Source: Culex pipiens pallens | Lineage: Eukaryota > Arthropoda > Insecta > Diptera > Culicidae | Reading direction: 5' to 3' | Length of the DNA: 64,000 nt | Assembly (NCBI RefSeq): GCF_016801865.2 | Contig: NC_068938.1 | Coordinates: forward strand, 90,358,221-90,422,220 | The notes under the pieces: model-generated | What the model was told of the DNA's origin: nothing | Databases searched by the model: none | Seen by the model: only the letters and a program-made list of their open reading frames with translations | In this document: one piece after another, positions 10,041 through 34,461 of the stretch | Numbering within the stretch: the first letter of the stretch is position 1 | How the letters are laid out: the number at the start of each line of letters is the position of its first letter | Program-made: the position numbers and the translations under genes

Positions 10041-11040
10041 CCCCTGATTCAAGGCGGTTTGAAAAAACCCAATAAGCAAACATTTAAAATTTCAAAAAAA
10101 TCATCATCCGCTGTCTTGGACCGGTATTAGATTGGCTTATCAGAAAAAAAAACCCCTTTAAATATTTAGCCTTACATTTGAAAAGGTCGAATGAAAATTT
10201 AAAATGCTGTGATGAAGGTCTCGGGCCCAAAGAGCTCATGTCTGAAATTTTTTCATCGGGTTTCTCGGAAAATTTTACATAACATATAAAAAATGGTGAA
10301 GTTATGTTTTCAATACTCTGAGATATGAAATATAAACTGGGCTTTTCGACGCGCCGCGCGCAGAAACGGGAAAAATCTACTTTTTTACTCAAATAACTTT
10401 AAAATCAAGTGACCTTTACATGTTTGGGTGCCAAAATGTTCGAAATTGAAAGACGCAACTTTTGGTTGGTTGGTTTTGTTGTAGACCAACTGTTATAATT
10501 AGCATTTTGTGATATTTTCATGTAATTTTTTTAAGATTGTGGTTGGAATTTGCATATCTAGCCTATCAACCAAATTAACAATCTTCCAAAATTTAACTAA
10601 AATTTAAATAAATATCGAGAACTGATAGATAATAAATGTATGTGATTATACTACAACAACAGAAAAAAAGTAAATTGCCTACCAAGGTCTTCGAATGTAC
10701 CTGTCGTAGAATTGATACAGCTGCTCTTCAAAGTGTTTTTTTTTTAAATAATGTATTATTCCTTTTCTAAATATGTCAACCAAACCAGATTGATTTGTTT
10801 TTTTTGCATGTTTTTGTCTCTTGCAAATGCGACCAACACATTGTCGTCGTCACAACAAACCTGGTCAAAGAGATTGATTATGTAAGTGTGCTGGATAGAC
10901 ACTTCGATATCAACATTTCAAAAAGCATCATGTTCAAACCATGCGTTTTGAGGAAAACGCATTACTGGAGTTTTTTTTTGAAAAGGTCCAATAAACCAAA
11001 TTTCCAGTTTTTGCTATTTGGGTGTTTTTGAAACCGCCTT
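10041..11040. mobile_element. Possible inverted-terminal element
   Basis: The left end near 10044 (CCCC then CAAGGCGGTTTGAAAAA) is matched in reverse complement near 11015-11044 (TTTTTGAAACCGCCTTGGGG), and similarity continues inward for about 45 nt with divergence. This suggests an old non-autonomous terminal-inverted-repeat element of about 1 kb. Its right end coincides with the loop of the hairpin at 10965-11110, so the exact boundary is unclear. Confidence 0.45.
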
Positions 11041-11110
11041 GGGGTATTAAAAACACCCAAAAAGCAGAAACTGAAAATTTGGTTTATTGGACCTTTTCAA
11101 AAAACTCCAG
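10965..11110. repeat. Inverted repeat, 62-65 nt arms, 19-nt loop
   Basis: The left arm 10965-11029 and right arm 11049-11110 are reverse complements with a few mismatches and short length differences. They share GGTCCAATAAACCAAATTT and TGGTTTATTGGACC. The loop is only 19 nt. This would form a long hairpin if transcribed. Confidence 0.88.
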
Positions 11111-11289
11111 ATTTGAATGTTGGGCATCATTTTTTGAAAATTTTCAATTCCCATTTTAATATAAAAGCAAAACAAGATGCTCTAATGATAGCAAACAATG
11201 ACAAACGTTGCTTTTTCAATTCAATAAAACATTATTTTCGTTATCATATTTAAGAAAAGAGCAGTTCTCTCAGATTTCGGTCATTCGAT

Positions 11290-12247
11290 TTTTTTAATCC
11301 GACTGAAACTTTTTTGGTGCCTTCGGTATGCCCACAGAAGCCATTTTGCATCATTAGTTTGTCCATATAAATTTCCATACAAATTTGGCAGCTGTCCATA
11401 CGAAAATGATGTATGAAAATTCAAAAATCTGTATCTTTTGAAGGAATTTTTTGATCGATACACTGAAAAAAATGATACACAGTTAAAAAAAATGGTGATT
11501 TTTTATTTAACTTTTTGTCACTAAAACTTGATTTGCAAAAAAAAACTATTTTTATTATTTTTTTCATTTTTGATATGTTTTAGAGGACATTAAATGCCAA
11601 CTTTTTAGAAATTTCCAGGTTGTGCAAAAAATCTTTGACCCAGTTATTATTTTTTTTTAATCAAAACTGATTTAAAAAAAAATCGAAATATTGGTCGATC
11701 AAATTTTTCAACTTCATTTTTCGATGTTAAATCAAATTTGCAATCAAAAAGTATTTCAGTGAAATTTTGATAAAGTGCACCGTTTTCAAAGTTATAGTCA
11801 TTTTTAGGTATTTTTTTGAAAAAAGTCGCAGTGCAAACACTTTTGCAATTTTTTTTTTGAAAAGCTGAGAAAATTCTCTATATTTTGCTTTGTTGAACTT
11901 TGTTGATACGACCCTAAGTTGCTGAGATATTGCCATGCAAAGGTTTAAAAACATGAAAAGTGATGTTTTCCAGGTCTCACCCAAACAACCCACCATTTTC
12001 TAACGTCGATATCTCAGCAACTTATGGTCACATTCGTGAAATTTTCTGATCTTTTCGAAAAAAATATTTTAAATTTTTTTAAATCGAGACTAATATTTTA
12101 AATGGGCGCAATATTGATATTATTTTTCAAATCAGGTTTTAGTGACAAAAAGTTAAATAAAAAATCGCAAAAACACAAACTAATGATGCAAAATGGCTTC
12201 TTTGGGCATACCGAAGGCACCAAAAAAGTTTTAGTCGGATTAAAAAA
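11290..12247. mobile_element. MITE-like element, 73-nt terminal inverted repeats
   Basis: Bases 11290-11362 match the reverse complement of 12175-12247 (for example GGTGCCTTCGGTATGCCCA). A second inner pair, 11497-11550 with 12119-12168, contains ACTTTTTGTCACTAAAAC. The element is about 958 bp and non-coding. Partial relatives lie at 39560-40078, 15840-16620 (very diverged, in the first FAS intron) and 62150-62400, so this is a common family in this genome. Confidence 0.88.
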
Positions 12248-12571
12248 TACAAAAATTAAAATTAAAAAAAAACAGACCGATTTCGTATAAAAACAAACAT
12301 TACTTCTTTTGAAATCACCAACGTCCATATCACCCTGCTGTCATTGGAGGGGACGCTTCGTTATGATTCGTTTTTCTTTGCCGAATGTACATGGCGCTTT
12401 TTGCTAGTGGAGGGGAAGTTTTGTTATGGCTCGCTTTTCGTCAGCAAATGTACATGATGTCTTTTTCATTATGCTTTTTTTATTCGTCTCGAGGTTCATG
12501 TCGTCTTTTATTTGACAGGTTGACAGAGCTAATATAAACAGGCACTGCTGATGCCAGAGATTTTGTTTATG
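12248..12571. other. Spacer with no recognised feature
   Basis: AT-rich sequence between two transposons. A diverged internal duplication is visible: GGAGGGGACGCTTCGTTATG near 12345 resembles GGAGGGGAAGTTTTGTTATG near 12409. I see no coding frame. Confidence 0.4.
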
Positions 12572-12582
12572 TTACCTTATTT

Positions 12583-12952
12583 CAAAAAATCAAATTATTC
12601 GCTCTACAGCATTGCCTTGGCGTTCTCGATTGCGAAATTCCTACTCGAAACTAAGCGTCCGAAGGCTTGATTGTTGAGGCAATTGCAAACCTCTTTTTAC
12701 ACTTTAGTTTCCATCCACCCCGGGATTCGAACTGACGACCTTTGGATTGTGAGTCCAACTGCCTACCAGCGACTCCACCAGGACAGGACCCAGGGAGACG
12801 ACTCCTTCACCTGGACTGAGCTAACGACCTAACCGTTTTAGGTTAGTCCGGGGCCAACATTTACTTCCCGTCCGACGGAAGGCGTGATCAGACAAATCGT
12901 CTCAAAATTTGCCACCGGGACCTTCTGGGATCGAACCCAGGCCGACTGGGTT
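12583..12952 (-). mobile_element. Twin-type SINE with 11-bp target duplication
   Basis: On the minus strand the element starts with a tRNA-like segment holding box B (GGTTCGATCCC). After a spacer comes a second tRNA-like segment with its own box B (GTTCGAATCCC) and a 5-bp anticodon-type stem enclosing CTCACAA. A unique 3' half and a T/A-rich tail follow. The direct repeat TTACCTTATTT flanks it at 12572-12582 and 12953-12963. The two-tRNA design is that reported for Twin SINEs of Culex. Box A of the first segment is not present at the 5' end. Confidence 0.9.
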
Positions 12953-12963
12953 TTACCTTATTT

Positions 12964-13420
12964 AAAAACATTATTAAACAGACTTTACTGAAGTAACGTT
13001 TGCTCATTTTTGGTGGAGAGGTAGCTTATTAGGAGTACTTTCAGAATATGCAATAACTCAGAAAGTGTCAAAATGTACATGATGCCTTTTTAAATGTTGC
13101 CGTCGACTTCAGCAACATTCAACCCTGAAGAAATAACAACCACAAACTGCAAAAAAAAAGCCTATCAAAACAACAACCAAAATTTGCGCAGCAGAGCACA
13201 GCCCCAAAAGCTCACTCACGGGGCGCATTTCACCGAAAAATTAAAGCTCTCGCGGCGTGAAATTTATGCGAAACCATTCCCCCCGTAATGGAGTCTGGCC
13301 GACTCTCTATTGCTCCGGTTGGTGTTGGGGAGGTTGGTGAACTTTTCATTCGGTGGGTTCGGTTTTCTACTGGAGACGCATGGTTCTTTAGGTCACTATG
13401 AGAAGATTTAGCTACAACAG
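12964..13420. other. Spacer with no recognised feature
   Basis: No coding frame longer than 70 codons and no repeat structure that I can define. A GC-richer 180 bp (13180-13360) is visible but has no domain or splice support. Confidence 0.4.
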
Positions 13421-13852
13421 CTGCCGTTCTACGCATAACTGTCCCATGTAATTTTTGGACGATTTTGACTTTTTGACATTTTTAAGTTTAGTTTGACGTA
13501 TACTTTAAGAAAAACACATAAAATCTGGTACTTTGTTCGGAAACTCATTGAAAACAACACCAAGTCTGTTTGTCCCATCGTTGAACTTCTACGCATAATT
13601 GTCCCACCAAGTATTTTCTCTCATAGAATCATTAGTTTAACGAAGCATTATGCCTTGTTTACCTATTGTATAGCAAGAGGATCATAAATAAGAGTGATAA
13701 AATACTAACTGGGGCGATTGGGGACACATAGGACGGATAGGAACCCACGGGACAATTATGCGTAAAAACACAGAAATCGGTCGAAAAATTTCAATCGCAT
13801 TTTTCTCAGTTGCACTTTTTTGAACATGGGACAATTATGCGTAGAACGGCAG
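13421..13852. mobile_element. MITE with near-perfect 28-nt inverted repeats
   Basis: The ends read CTGCCGTTCTACGCATAA and TTATGCGTAGAACGGCAG, extending to about 28 nt with one mismatch. A second, internal copy of the CGCATAATTGTCCCA motif lies near 13592 and its inverse near 13752. AACAG flanks both sides, possibly a short target duplication. The related element in the FAS intron at 17582-17829 shares the CGCATAA-TGTCCCAT core. Confidence 0.87.
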
Positions 13853-15243
13853 AACAGCTGTGCAAACTAGATTTCCGTTTGATTGGTTATATTTTAACAG
13901 GTGTTTAGAAATTTTTCAAAATTGTTTAAATAAAAAATGTAAAATTTCGATTTGCTAAAACTCAACTTGTTTTCTTATCGCTTACGTGGAGCTGATAATC
14001 AGAGGGTTAATCCATCAAAGAGATCGGTCTGAATGAGACAAAATCAATTAAAAAGAGCAACAGAAAACATTTGTACGGTCGTTGAACGTGATACCAAATT
14101 GTAACCAATTGGGCTGCAGGTTGAAATGTGGTATGTTAGAAACTAAAGTCGCAGTGATTTCGTAAACTGTGCGCGCAACCGACAAGCAGTGACGCTTCAA
14201 TTTTTGGAGCACAACCACGAGTCGAACTTTCCTGAACATTGGTTACGTTAACAGACTTGATGACGACCGTGTACGTACACATTTGTTATGTTGATGGTAA
14301 GATAGAAAGAGCAGTACAATGCAAATTTTTTGACGCAGGTAGAATAAATTTTTAACAAAATTTACAGATCAGTTATAGTTCTAACACTTGTTTGTACTGG
14401 AAAAAAGTCAGTACAAAAGCGACAGAAGTAACAAGTAGCGTACAGATCAACGTGTTTGACCTTTGCTGAACGCTTGGTGAAAAATTGCAGCACAGTTCTA
14501 ATATGATGGGCGTCCAACCTCATCAATAGCATCCGCTGTCGCAATTACACAAACTTGTTTTTTTTAAATAACCTAACAAAAAACCCGACTCCAAAACTAG
14601 CTGCTGACGAAATTACTTCGCAGAACTACGTCAAAGGTTCGAATCGTCTGATGCTCGCGCCAAGAGTTCAATGAGTTTTTGCTAACATTAAAAAAGTGGA
14701 CTTACCCGAGGAGTACTGCGTTGGTTGTCCCACCACTCTGGGCTCGTCAGCTCGTCTCCAGGGAATCTGCAAATGGACCAACAAAGGCTCAATTAGGTCG
14801 TTGGATCGCAAGTGATTGTCGGGCAATGGCGCAAAAATGTGGACTCGCCATTTCCGTATTTGTACAGTGGTCACACCTCGGGCCACCTTTCTCGAAATGT
14901 ATCCCCCCGCCAAAGCTATACTTTTCAAAAATGAGCTCCAAATTGCTTAAATCATGCTTGTTGTTGGCATTCGCGCGAAACTCAGCATAGCTGCGGTAGG
15001 CGGCACGACTCGTGCTCGTGCTGATTGAGCTAATCGAATCATGACGACAACTCGGTTGACACGCGTGACCGTTTGGTGCCAACGGAAAGGGGTTGGTTGT
15101 ACACACGAGGGTCAAACGGCAGATCAATTCCACACAATTGATTGGATGGCGCGCGCGCGTCTCTCTCCCATCACTTTTGCGGGTTCAGCTCACAACATCC
15201 TAATTAATTTCCCACACCCTCTCTCTCTGTTCCTATTTTCCAG
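13853..15243. other. Upstream region of fatty acid synthase
   Basis: This region is mostly AT-rich to about 14580 and then GC-richer. On the minus strand, exon-like sequence ends at a good donor (GG then GTAAGTC, near 14702) after an open frame of about 75 codons (14704-14928). This hints at a divergent or noncoding exon but has no homology support. No TATA box is evident close to FAS. The true FAS promoter may lie here or further upstream, because the coding exon is preceded by a splice acceptor. Confidence 0.3.
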
Positions 15244-15351
15244 CAAACGCTCCACCGTTGACGCTAGCGCCAGAACCCACGCGCCACAGCCATTCCTTCC
15301 CGTGGAAAACGTACCCACAAAAAGAAAACACGACGCAACAAAAGTGCCACG
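15244..15351 (+). other. FAS 5' UTR segment preceded by splice acceptor
   Basis: A pyrimidine tract (CCCTCTCTCTCTGTTCC...TTTTCCAG, ending 15243) is a strong 3' splice site just upstream of the FAS start codon. The 108 nt between it and ATG 15352 would then be the 5' UTR part of the second exon, with a noncoding first exon upstream that I cannot place. No in-frame ATG competes. Confidence 0.55.
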
Positions 15352-27818
<12,467 letters not shown>

Positions 27819-28603
27819 GGGATCAGCAGTCAGTCCGGTGCATCCTGTACAAAGACACACACAAACCACAAACAGAAAATCAAACAATGAACGTGAAAAG
27901 TCTACATCGGCCGCATTTACAGGCAGGCGAGAAAGAAGAATCGTAATTTATTCATTTTTCTCCACGATTTTTTTTTTGTTTATAGTAGTTTAAATTTGCT
28001 TCCTCTTTTTTTTATACATTTTTTTGTATAAGAATCTTAAATCCTACTGTTCGAGAAGCCAACACATAATTGGTCATACTAATATGTCAGCACGCGCGCG
28101 TGATGGTAGCAAGATCAGATCTTACTATGAATCGTCAGCACTCAGCGAAGGAACCTAGCCGCAAAGAGAACTGCCACTAATATCTGGGAGCCCAAGTCCA
28201 ATTATCCCAGGGATAGTGCCACTTTTCTTTGTCTGGCAACGTTCTTCAAAAACACTGAAAACATGTGATGTTTGTAACGTTTATAACCGTTTCTCTTGCG
28301 TAGCAATTAGTTGCCTTATTTCTGTGAGAACAAAAAAAAAACGGCTTCGAAAAACAAAAACAAAACAAAACATACGTTCCAACTTTAGAGTAACGCTGTG
28401 TTATCTCTCTTGCTAATTGATATGATTAGGTAGCTAGTGATAGATAAGTTTTAGTCAGCAACAACAAACGGGGGATTGGGATCCTTTCAAACACTGAACT
28501 GTGTGTACTGTGTAGTGTGGTTAGCACGCTTTAGAGCAGAAGGAAGAAAACAAATATTTTTACATCACAAAACACAAAATAAATAAATAAAAATAATAAA
28601 ACA
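27819..28603 (+). terminator. FAS 3' UTR and polyadenylation region
   Basis: After the FAS stop (27816-27818) there is no further coding sequence. A cluster of overlapping AATAAA signals at 28578-28600, followed by a T/G-rich stretch, is the best poly(A) site and gives a 3' UTR of about 780 nt. A weaker AATAAA lies at about 29099, so a longer transcript is possible. Confidence 0.6.
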
Positions 28604-29161
28604 AACCATTGTCAAATTGATTTTGTCTTCTCCTAAACAGGTAAAAACTAAAAGAAAGAAAGAAAAAAGCTGCTCACGCAGACACCCAACGAAACGGGCG
28701 GGCAACACTAGACCATTTTATAGATTTATAAAACAGGGGCATCCAGGTTATAGCGTGTAAGGACTGATAGATGGATATATTATTATGAAATAGTTCAACC
28801 ACACCCACAAACTATGAAGATACTCATTCAATCACTTGTGTAGTTTGGTAGTGCAAAGTACTGATACTGGACCTAATTTACGTGGCACAACTCTCACCTA
28901 CACACACACAATGCACTCTGCACAAAACCGTTGACAATGTAATGGTATCGATTACTGCAAGCCTATAATTAAAAAAAAACTATCACAGAGTCTGATCTGT
29001 TTATCCACTGTGGCAGTAGATTGGAACAAGAAGAAAGGTAATATTTGTATATTTAACAAACAGTGAAAATGTGTAAAAGTAAAAATATATTTAAACGTAA
29101 ATAAACAACATATAAAATCATAAGGTCTCGTTTTTATATTGTCCGAAAAAAAATTCAAATA

Positions 29162-32100
29162 GGGTACGTTATCCATTAGTGGACCCCTTCCTATAGTGGA
29201 CCCTCTGAAGGGTTTTTGATGAAAAATTCAATAAAATCACAATTTCAAGCGTGTTGTTGTCTACAAATCTTTTAATTGGCATGTTCAGCATCATTTAAAT
29301 CAATGTTGACTGATATTGAATTGTCCTTTTCACCAAAATAAGTGTTTTGAGTTCGACATCTGAAATCAGCCATGGCCACTAGCATTTTCACAACAAAACT
29401 GCATTTATATTTTATGATTGAATAAACTATCCAATCATTTTTTGACTGATTATTTAACTTCAGCAAGTCGAAATAATGTAAGTTTAAGCAACTTTACTAA
29501 AATAAAGCGAAGAATTCGCAATTCGCAATTTTCAGTGTAAGAACGGGCCTTGACCGATCTTATGCACCAGGTTCCCGACGAACACGCACTGCCCTTACAC
29601 CTACATCTCACCCTTGCTCTGAGTCAGTACGAGCAGCACGCTAGAACACGCTTTGAGTGTTCGTGCCAGGCATGCACACCTTCTTTTCCGGTTACGCATT
29701 TTAACTCGGCCGGGGGTGGTACATTACGTAGGGTTTGATGTAAGTATAAGCGCCTAACCATTTATAGTGTGCCTATCAATTTTCAGTAAAGCAAAAAACT
29801 GTTTAATTTTTAGTTTGAATTCAAAAACTAATTGTTATTTTACTGTGTATTGTTTTCTCCTGAAATCTTTCCTAGTGTTGAGTCGTATTTATCTGTTGCT
29901 ATTTCTTCTGTCGCGGTGTTTTGTTACAATGTTTTGAACCTAAGCATGTTATTAAAAAGTTTACCAAAAGTACAATAACGTTGTGTGTGACTTTGATCAT
30001 TCAATATATTGAGTAAGGACTCAAACCTTACTTGTTTGAAGAAAAGGGCGTAGATTAAAACAATAGACAATAAAGGAAAGCAAACTACATAAAGTTCGAT
30101 ACTGAAAGAATAAGTGTATGTTGAAGGAAAGAAGAGTAAAAGCTGTATGAAGTAGATTAAAAATATAGGCAATAATTTATGAAAAAAGCTATCTGATAAA
30201 GGATAAATAATATCATATAAGCTTAGATAGCATTAATGACAACTTCAGGAGCCGATTGGGGATGTTAGGGAAAACACATAGCAGTTAAAACTGGCAAATA
30301 AAGTAGAGGAGACTTGACAGATAAGTGAAACAGAACTAAAGTAGTTGGAGATAAGAAGAAGAGATACTCCGAGTTGCGATGTTCTAGGTACATCCACAAC
30401 AGTTCGTTCAACATGCTGTGGATCAAAACAATACCTTCTACAATCACAAATTACTTCCCTTTCCCACATTGCCGCTTTATGATGTAGTCCATGCTCTGCA
30501 AAGAAAGGGATGTTAGTAAAATATAAACACTATAAAATATCGATACAGTTACTTTCGTGAACCTGAGTGACATCAGGGTTTCTTATGTTGTTGCTGTTGT
30601 CTCCATTGTGATAATATCACTCCAAAGTGGTTGTCGTGGTGCAATCGTTCTCCAACCGCAGGCCCAGACACGACATGAAAATGGAAACAAACAAAAACAA
30701 AACAAAACAAAAAGATGCATTAGTATAAGAAAATAAGAGAAACGAAAGATCATGCAATCAAAATAAAATGGTGGATAGTAAACAGAAGCAGAATTAGAAA
30801 ATCAGTTATACATAATAAAGAAATAGAAGATAGATAGTAGCTGAAAGTGGAAAGAAGAGAAACCCCGTATTGCGATGTATCAGGTACATCCACAACAGTT
30901 AACTCAACATGCTGTGAATCAAAACAATACCGTCTACAATCTTCCCTTCCCACATTGCGCATCCCTTTCTTTTGGCCGTCTCTACTCTGACCCTCGCTGG
31001 TCAAAGGTTTACGAGTTCGTTTCCACAGGCCACCAGCAAGGTCACGTGTTGTCATCATGATGACGAAACCAAGCCAACGTGGAGGTAAGAAAATGGGTAA
31101 CTTGCAAGGAACCAGAGCAGCTGTTTTGACCAAGGTCTAGGTCAGCTAACAGCACTACGGGTGTAGTTCCGCTCCTTCCAGGATGTTCCTCACCGGGTGT
31201 CAACCGAAAAGGTATCATTTCACCCTTGGCCTGCAACTTTACTAAAATAAAGCGAAGAACTGCTCATTTTCGAGCAAATATTAGGGGGTCCAATATAGGA
31301 CAACGAAAATCCAAACTTTTCCAAGAGTGGACCCCTGTTAATTAAACCTTCAAAAATGAAGAAAACTGTGTATTGAAGAAAAAGTTTCTCTTAAACATAC
31401 AATAAATGCTTGTTGTTATCAACCTCACCGCATATTTTTTTCAATTATGAGTATAAATATAGCTGTTTCATGTTAAAAGCACCAACAATGCTGAAGCCGT
31501 AAAAAATTATAATTAATCAAAACTATAGTCAATTTTACTTAACTGAAGCATCATAATTGCAGTTTAAAATGATATTTTATAATAAAAAATCAAGAACAAA
31601 ACATTTTTTTTTAAATAAACATGCGTGGTTTTATCAGCAACTGTAAACAAATCTATTGTTTAGTTTCGGTCAACCATTTATGTAAATAATATGAAAAAAT
31701 GTGCATCAAAGTTACGTTTTTTAAATTATTTTTATGTATACAGTGGTTTTTGAAACGTTTTCTCTGATCTTTTTCGGAAATAAATGTGTTTAAAAGTCTG
31801 TTAGGTTTTTTGTTGTTTAAAGCCAAATTAGTTAACAAAACATATTTGTTTATGATGAAAAGTGAGCAAAATCCTTCTTTTATTCATTATATCTATCATT
31901 AGACCTACACCATGCATCAAAACATCAAATATCGGTTAAATTTGGTATAAAAATAACAGTTTGCCTATAGTGGACCCGGGTCCACAATCGGATTATGGGC
32001 CCGGGTCCACTATAGGAAAAGGGGGTCCGTAACAGACAAAAGAAAACTTTTTTTTTCAAATGGCTGTTTTTCTGCTCAAAAAAAAAAAATAAACTGATGA

Positions 32101-32251
32101 AACAAATAGTCAAAATTATTCAAAAGAATTCAGTTTTCATTGTTTTGTACAAAGAGGTACAAAGGGTTATGAAAAAGTGCTTAAAATATTGAAAATTTGT
32201 GAAAAATGTGCTTCGTATCTACTAGGGGGTCCACTTATGGTTAAAATACCC
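29162..32251. mobile_element. TIR element carrying a nested non-LTR insertion
   Basis: The ends GGGTACGTTATCCATTAGTG and the reverse complement of CTTATGGTTAAAATACCC align with about five mismatches over 27 nt and are flanked by TA (29160-29161, 32252-32253). A strong palindrome around GGACCCGGGTCC (31965-32020) lies near the right end. Removing the nested insertion 29515-31232 and one target copy leaves a host element of about 1.35 kb. No transposase is visible. Confidence 0.8.
29515..31232 (-). mobile_element. Non-autonomous non-LTR insertion, 27-nt target duplication
   Basis: A 27-nt direct repeat (29488-29514 and 31233-31259) flanks this 1.7 kb block, the type of long variable duplication left by target-primed retrotransposition. 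Read on the minus strand, the 3' end finishes in short tandem TTGCGAA-type units (about 29515-29531), like the tails of some LINE clades. The block has a GC-richer 3' portion (29540-29735). It also holds two diverged copies of a roughly 120-nt unit containing GTACATCCACAACAGTT (about 30390 and 30885). No RT is encoded. The 29729-31040 part recurs, split, at 33349-33920 and 36915-37300. Confidence 0.78.
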
Positions 32252-32372
32252 TAGTCTCTCAACATTGACTCTTTTACATTTCGTTGACCCACCTTATCTT
32301 ACGTACACACACGAAGAGACCTTACTTTACTTACTTTTACTGCCCTGACAACCCCCGGGTCATGAGCTGTCT

Positions 32373-33315
32373 CTAGATGCGCTGCCACTGAACTCGGTCC
32401 TGGGCTGCTATTCTCCAATTTTGCTGTGGAACTCCCACACTTTCCAGATCTTCCTCCACTTGGTTCAACCACCTTGGACGTTGCGACCCCCTCCGCCGCG
32501 TTCCAATCGGCACCGAATTAAACACCAACTTCACCGGATGGGTTGTCCGGTTCGGTTGGCGCGCATCCAGAGCGTCCGGCATTCTCGCGATGTGTCCGGC
32601 CCACCGGATTCGGCCAGCCTTGGCGACCTTCCGAATAGGTACTTGGCTTGCCGTTGAGTTGCGCCAGCTCGTGGTTTATCCTTCACCTCCATGGACACAT
32701 TGTTCTCACCTACGCCACCAAAGAACGTCCTTAGCACACGTCGTTCGAAAACTTCAAGCGCTTGCAGGTACTCCTCGAGCATCGTCCACGTCTCGTGCCC
32801 GTAGAGGACGACAGGTCTTAGCAGCGTTTCGTACATGGTACACTTTGTACGCCGGGAAAGGTAACCTGACCTTAAGGTCTTGTAGAGTCCATAGTAGGCC
32901 CTCTGCTGCAGTTGTTTTCCGACGTAACCAACAATCACAGGTACACAAACTCCTCCACAACCTCGAACTCGTCGCCGTCAATCGTCACGCTCGGTCCTAT
33001 GCTAGCCCTAAGGGACTCGGTTCCTCCTGCCAGCAGATACTTCGTCTTCACCACATTCACCTTCAATACAACCTTCTCCGCTTCCCGCTTCGATTCGGTG
33101 TCCCGGAAGCCCGCCCGTCTCATGACACCTTCAAGCCCAATGTTGAAACAGTGGCCGAAGATATCGTCGCCTTGTCGCAGTCCGTTGCGCGATTCGATCG
33201 GGTCGGACATAGCACCCGAAATCTTCACGCTGCACCACGCCCCATCCATCGTTGATTTCACCATTCTGATCAGCTTCCGTTCCAGAAAGCCGCTCTCGTG
33301 CATAATCTTACGCAT
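32373..33315 (-). pseudogene. Decayed LINE reverse transcriptase fragment
   Basis: Minus-strand frames encode the C-terminal part of a non-LTR RT in order: NGLRQGDD with FNIGLEGVMRRAGF (from about 33315), the thumb-like RRTKCTMYETLLRPVVLYG and VFERRVLRTFFGGV, then RPRWLNQVEEDL near the end. The reading frame shifts at about 32935 and 32575, and the N-terminal endonuclease and the catalytic YxDD segment are missing. It is a dead, 5'-truncated copy. The clade is uncertain (RTE/L2-like by flavour) and it is not related to the intact L1/Tx1-like element at 3.8-8.3 kb. Confidence 0.85.
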
Positions 33316-33348
33316 TTGAGCTCGTTCCGGGGGCAGTACAAAGTTTTG

Positions 33349-33923
33349 GGTTTAATATAAGTCTAAGAGCCTAACAATTTATAGTGTGCCTGTCCATTTT
33401 CTTTTAAGCGAAAATTGTATTACTTGCCATTTGAAATAAAAAACTCATTGTTATTTTACTGTGTATTTTTATGTCCTGAAATCTTCCCTAATGTTGAGTC
33501 GAATTAATCTGTTGCTATTTCTTCTGTCGCGGTGTTTTGTTGCAATTTTTTGGACCTAAGCATTTTATAAAAAATTCAGCCAAAGTACAATAGTAATATT
33601 TGTGTTCATACTTTCATCATTCCTTAAATTGAGTAAGGGCTTGAACCACACTTATTTGAAGAAAAGGGTGAAGATTGAAAACACTGGACATTGAAGGAAA
33701 ATATACTTTATAAAGAATCAATAGTAAAAGAATGATAATTGTATGTTAAAGAATCAAAAGTAGAAGCTTGGTGTCGTAGATGTAGAAACAGACAATAGTT
33801 AATAATTAGAGATAACAAACAAGCTTAGGTTATAGTAACGACAGATAAAGAATTTTTCAAATAAAAAGGCAACTTGATATAACTAGTACATTAAGAGAAA
33901 GTATTTTAAAGGAAAAAAACGTT
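33349..33923. repeat. Second copy of the 29.7-30.2 kb repeat, left piece
   Basis: Sequence from GGGTTTAATATAAGT onward parallels 29729-30240; shared blocks include TTTATAGTGTGCCT and GTTGCTATTTCTTCTGTCGC. The match ends where the GAGGAAGGC-type elements begin at about 33924. The remainder of the copy resumes at about 36915. Confidence 0.8.
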
Positions 33924-34315
33924 ACTTAATCCGCCTTTAGGTGGTTGGTGCCTTCCTCTCATTTATAGAGTGATTCCAACCCCCCTCATGTGTCCACATG
34001 GTTTATGGATCGCCCCTAACGTGATCGTAGCACCAAAGAGGTCCTAATAAAAATAAGTGATGAGTAAAAAAAAAAAGAGACTGCCTACAGACTTTTTTTC
34101 AAGACTTTACATACACCGCCGTGGGAAAATAGTTTGAGGTTATGTAAATTCAGACCATTTTTTAAATTGCTAGTAATTTTAGATAAGTAAGTACGATCTT
34201 AAAAATTCTGAATCCACACGAAAGGTCGTTTCAGAACCTTTCTAAAAATATATAATATTGCGGGTTTCCATGCAAAAAGCACCCTTTTTTGCAAATTGTG
34301 AAATTTATGGATGTG
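33924..34315. repeat. GAGGAAGGC-family repeat end and AT-rich spacer
   Basis: The segment starts with CTTAATCCGCCTTTAGGTGG, then GGTGCCTTCCTC; a close relative is at 34627 and a reversed relative at 18920. These are ends of an abundant repeat whose opposite end reads GAGGAAGGCAAAA (35690, 36900). No coding sequence is seen. Confidence 0.6.
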
Positions 34316-34461
34316 CGACAAAAGGTCGAAAGACAAAAGGTCGAATGGACAAAAGGTCGAATGCCAAAAGGTCGAAAGACATAAGGTCGAATAGACAAAA
34401 GGTCGAAAGTGGACAAAAGGTAGATTGGACAAAAGGGTCGAAAGGACAACTGGTAGAATGT
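34316..34461 (+). repeat. Minisatellite, GACAAAAGGTCGAAT units
   Basis: About ten imperfect 14-16 nt units of GACAAAAGGTCGAAT/A in tandem. The same minisatellite occurs in the opposite orientation at 36511-36642. The open frames across it are repeats of Asp-Lys-Arg-Ser and are not genes. Confidence 0.9.

Noticed and set aside
12721..12790. Valine-type tRNA gene on the minus strand
   Set aside because: The anticodon-like stem and box B are present, but box A and an acceptor stem are not convincing and the sequence is part of a Twin-type SINE repeated at 45.4 kb.
32590..33255. 221-codon plus-strand frame
   Set aside because: Antisense shadow of the decayed reverse transcriptase on the minus strand, whose RT motifs are clear.
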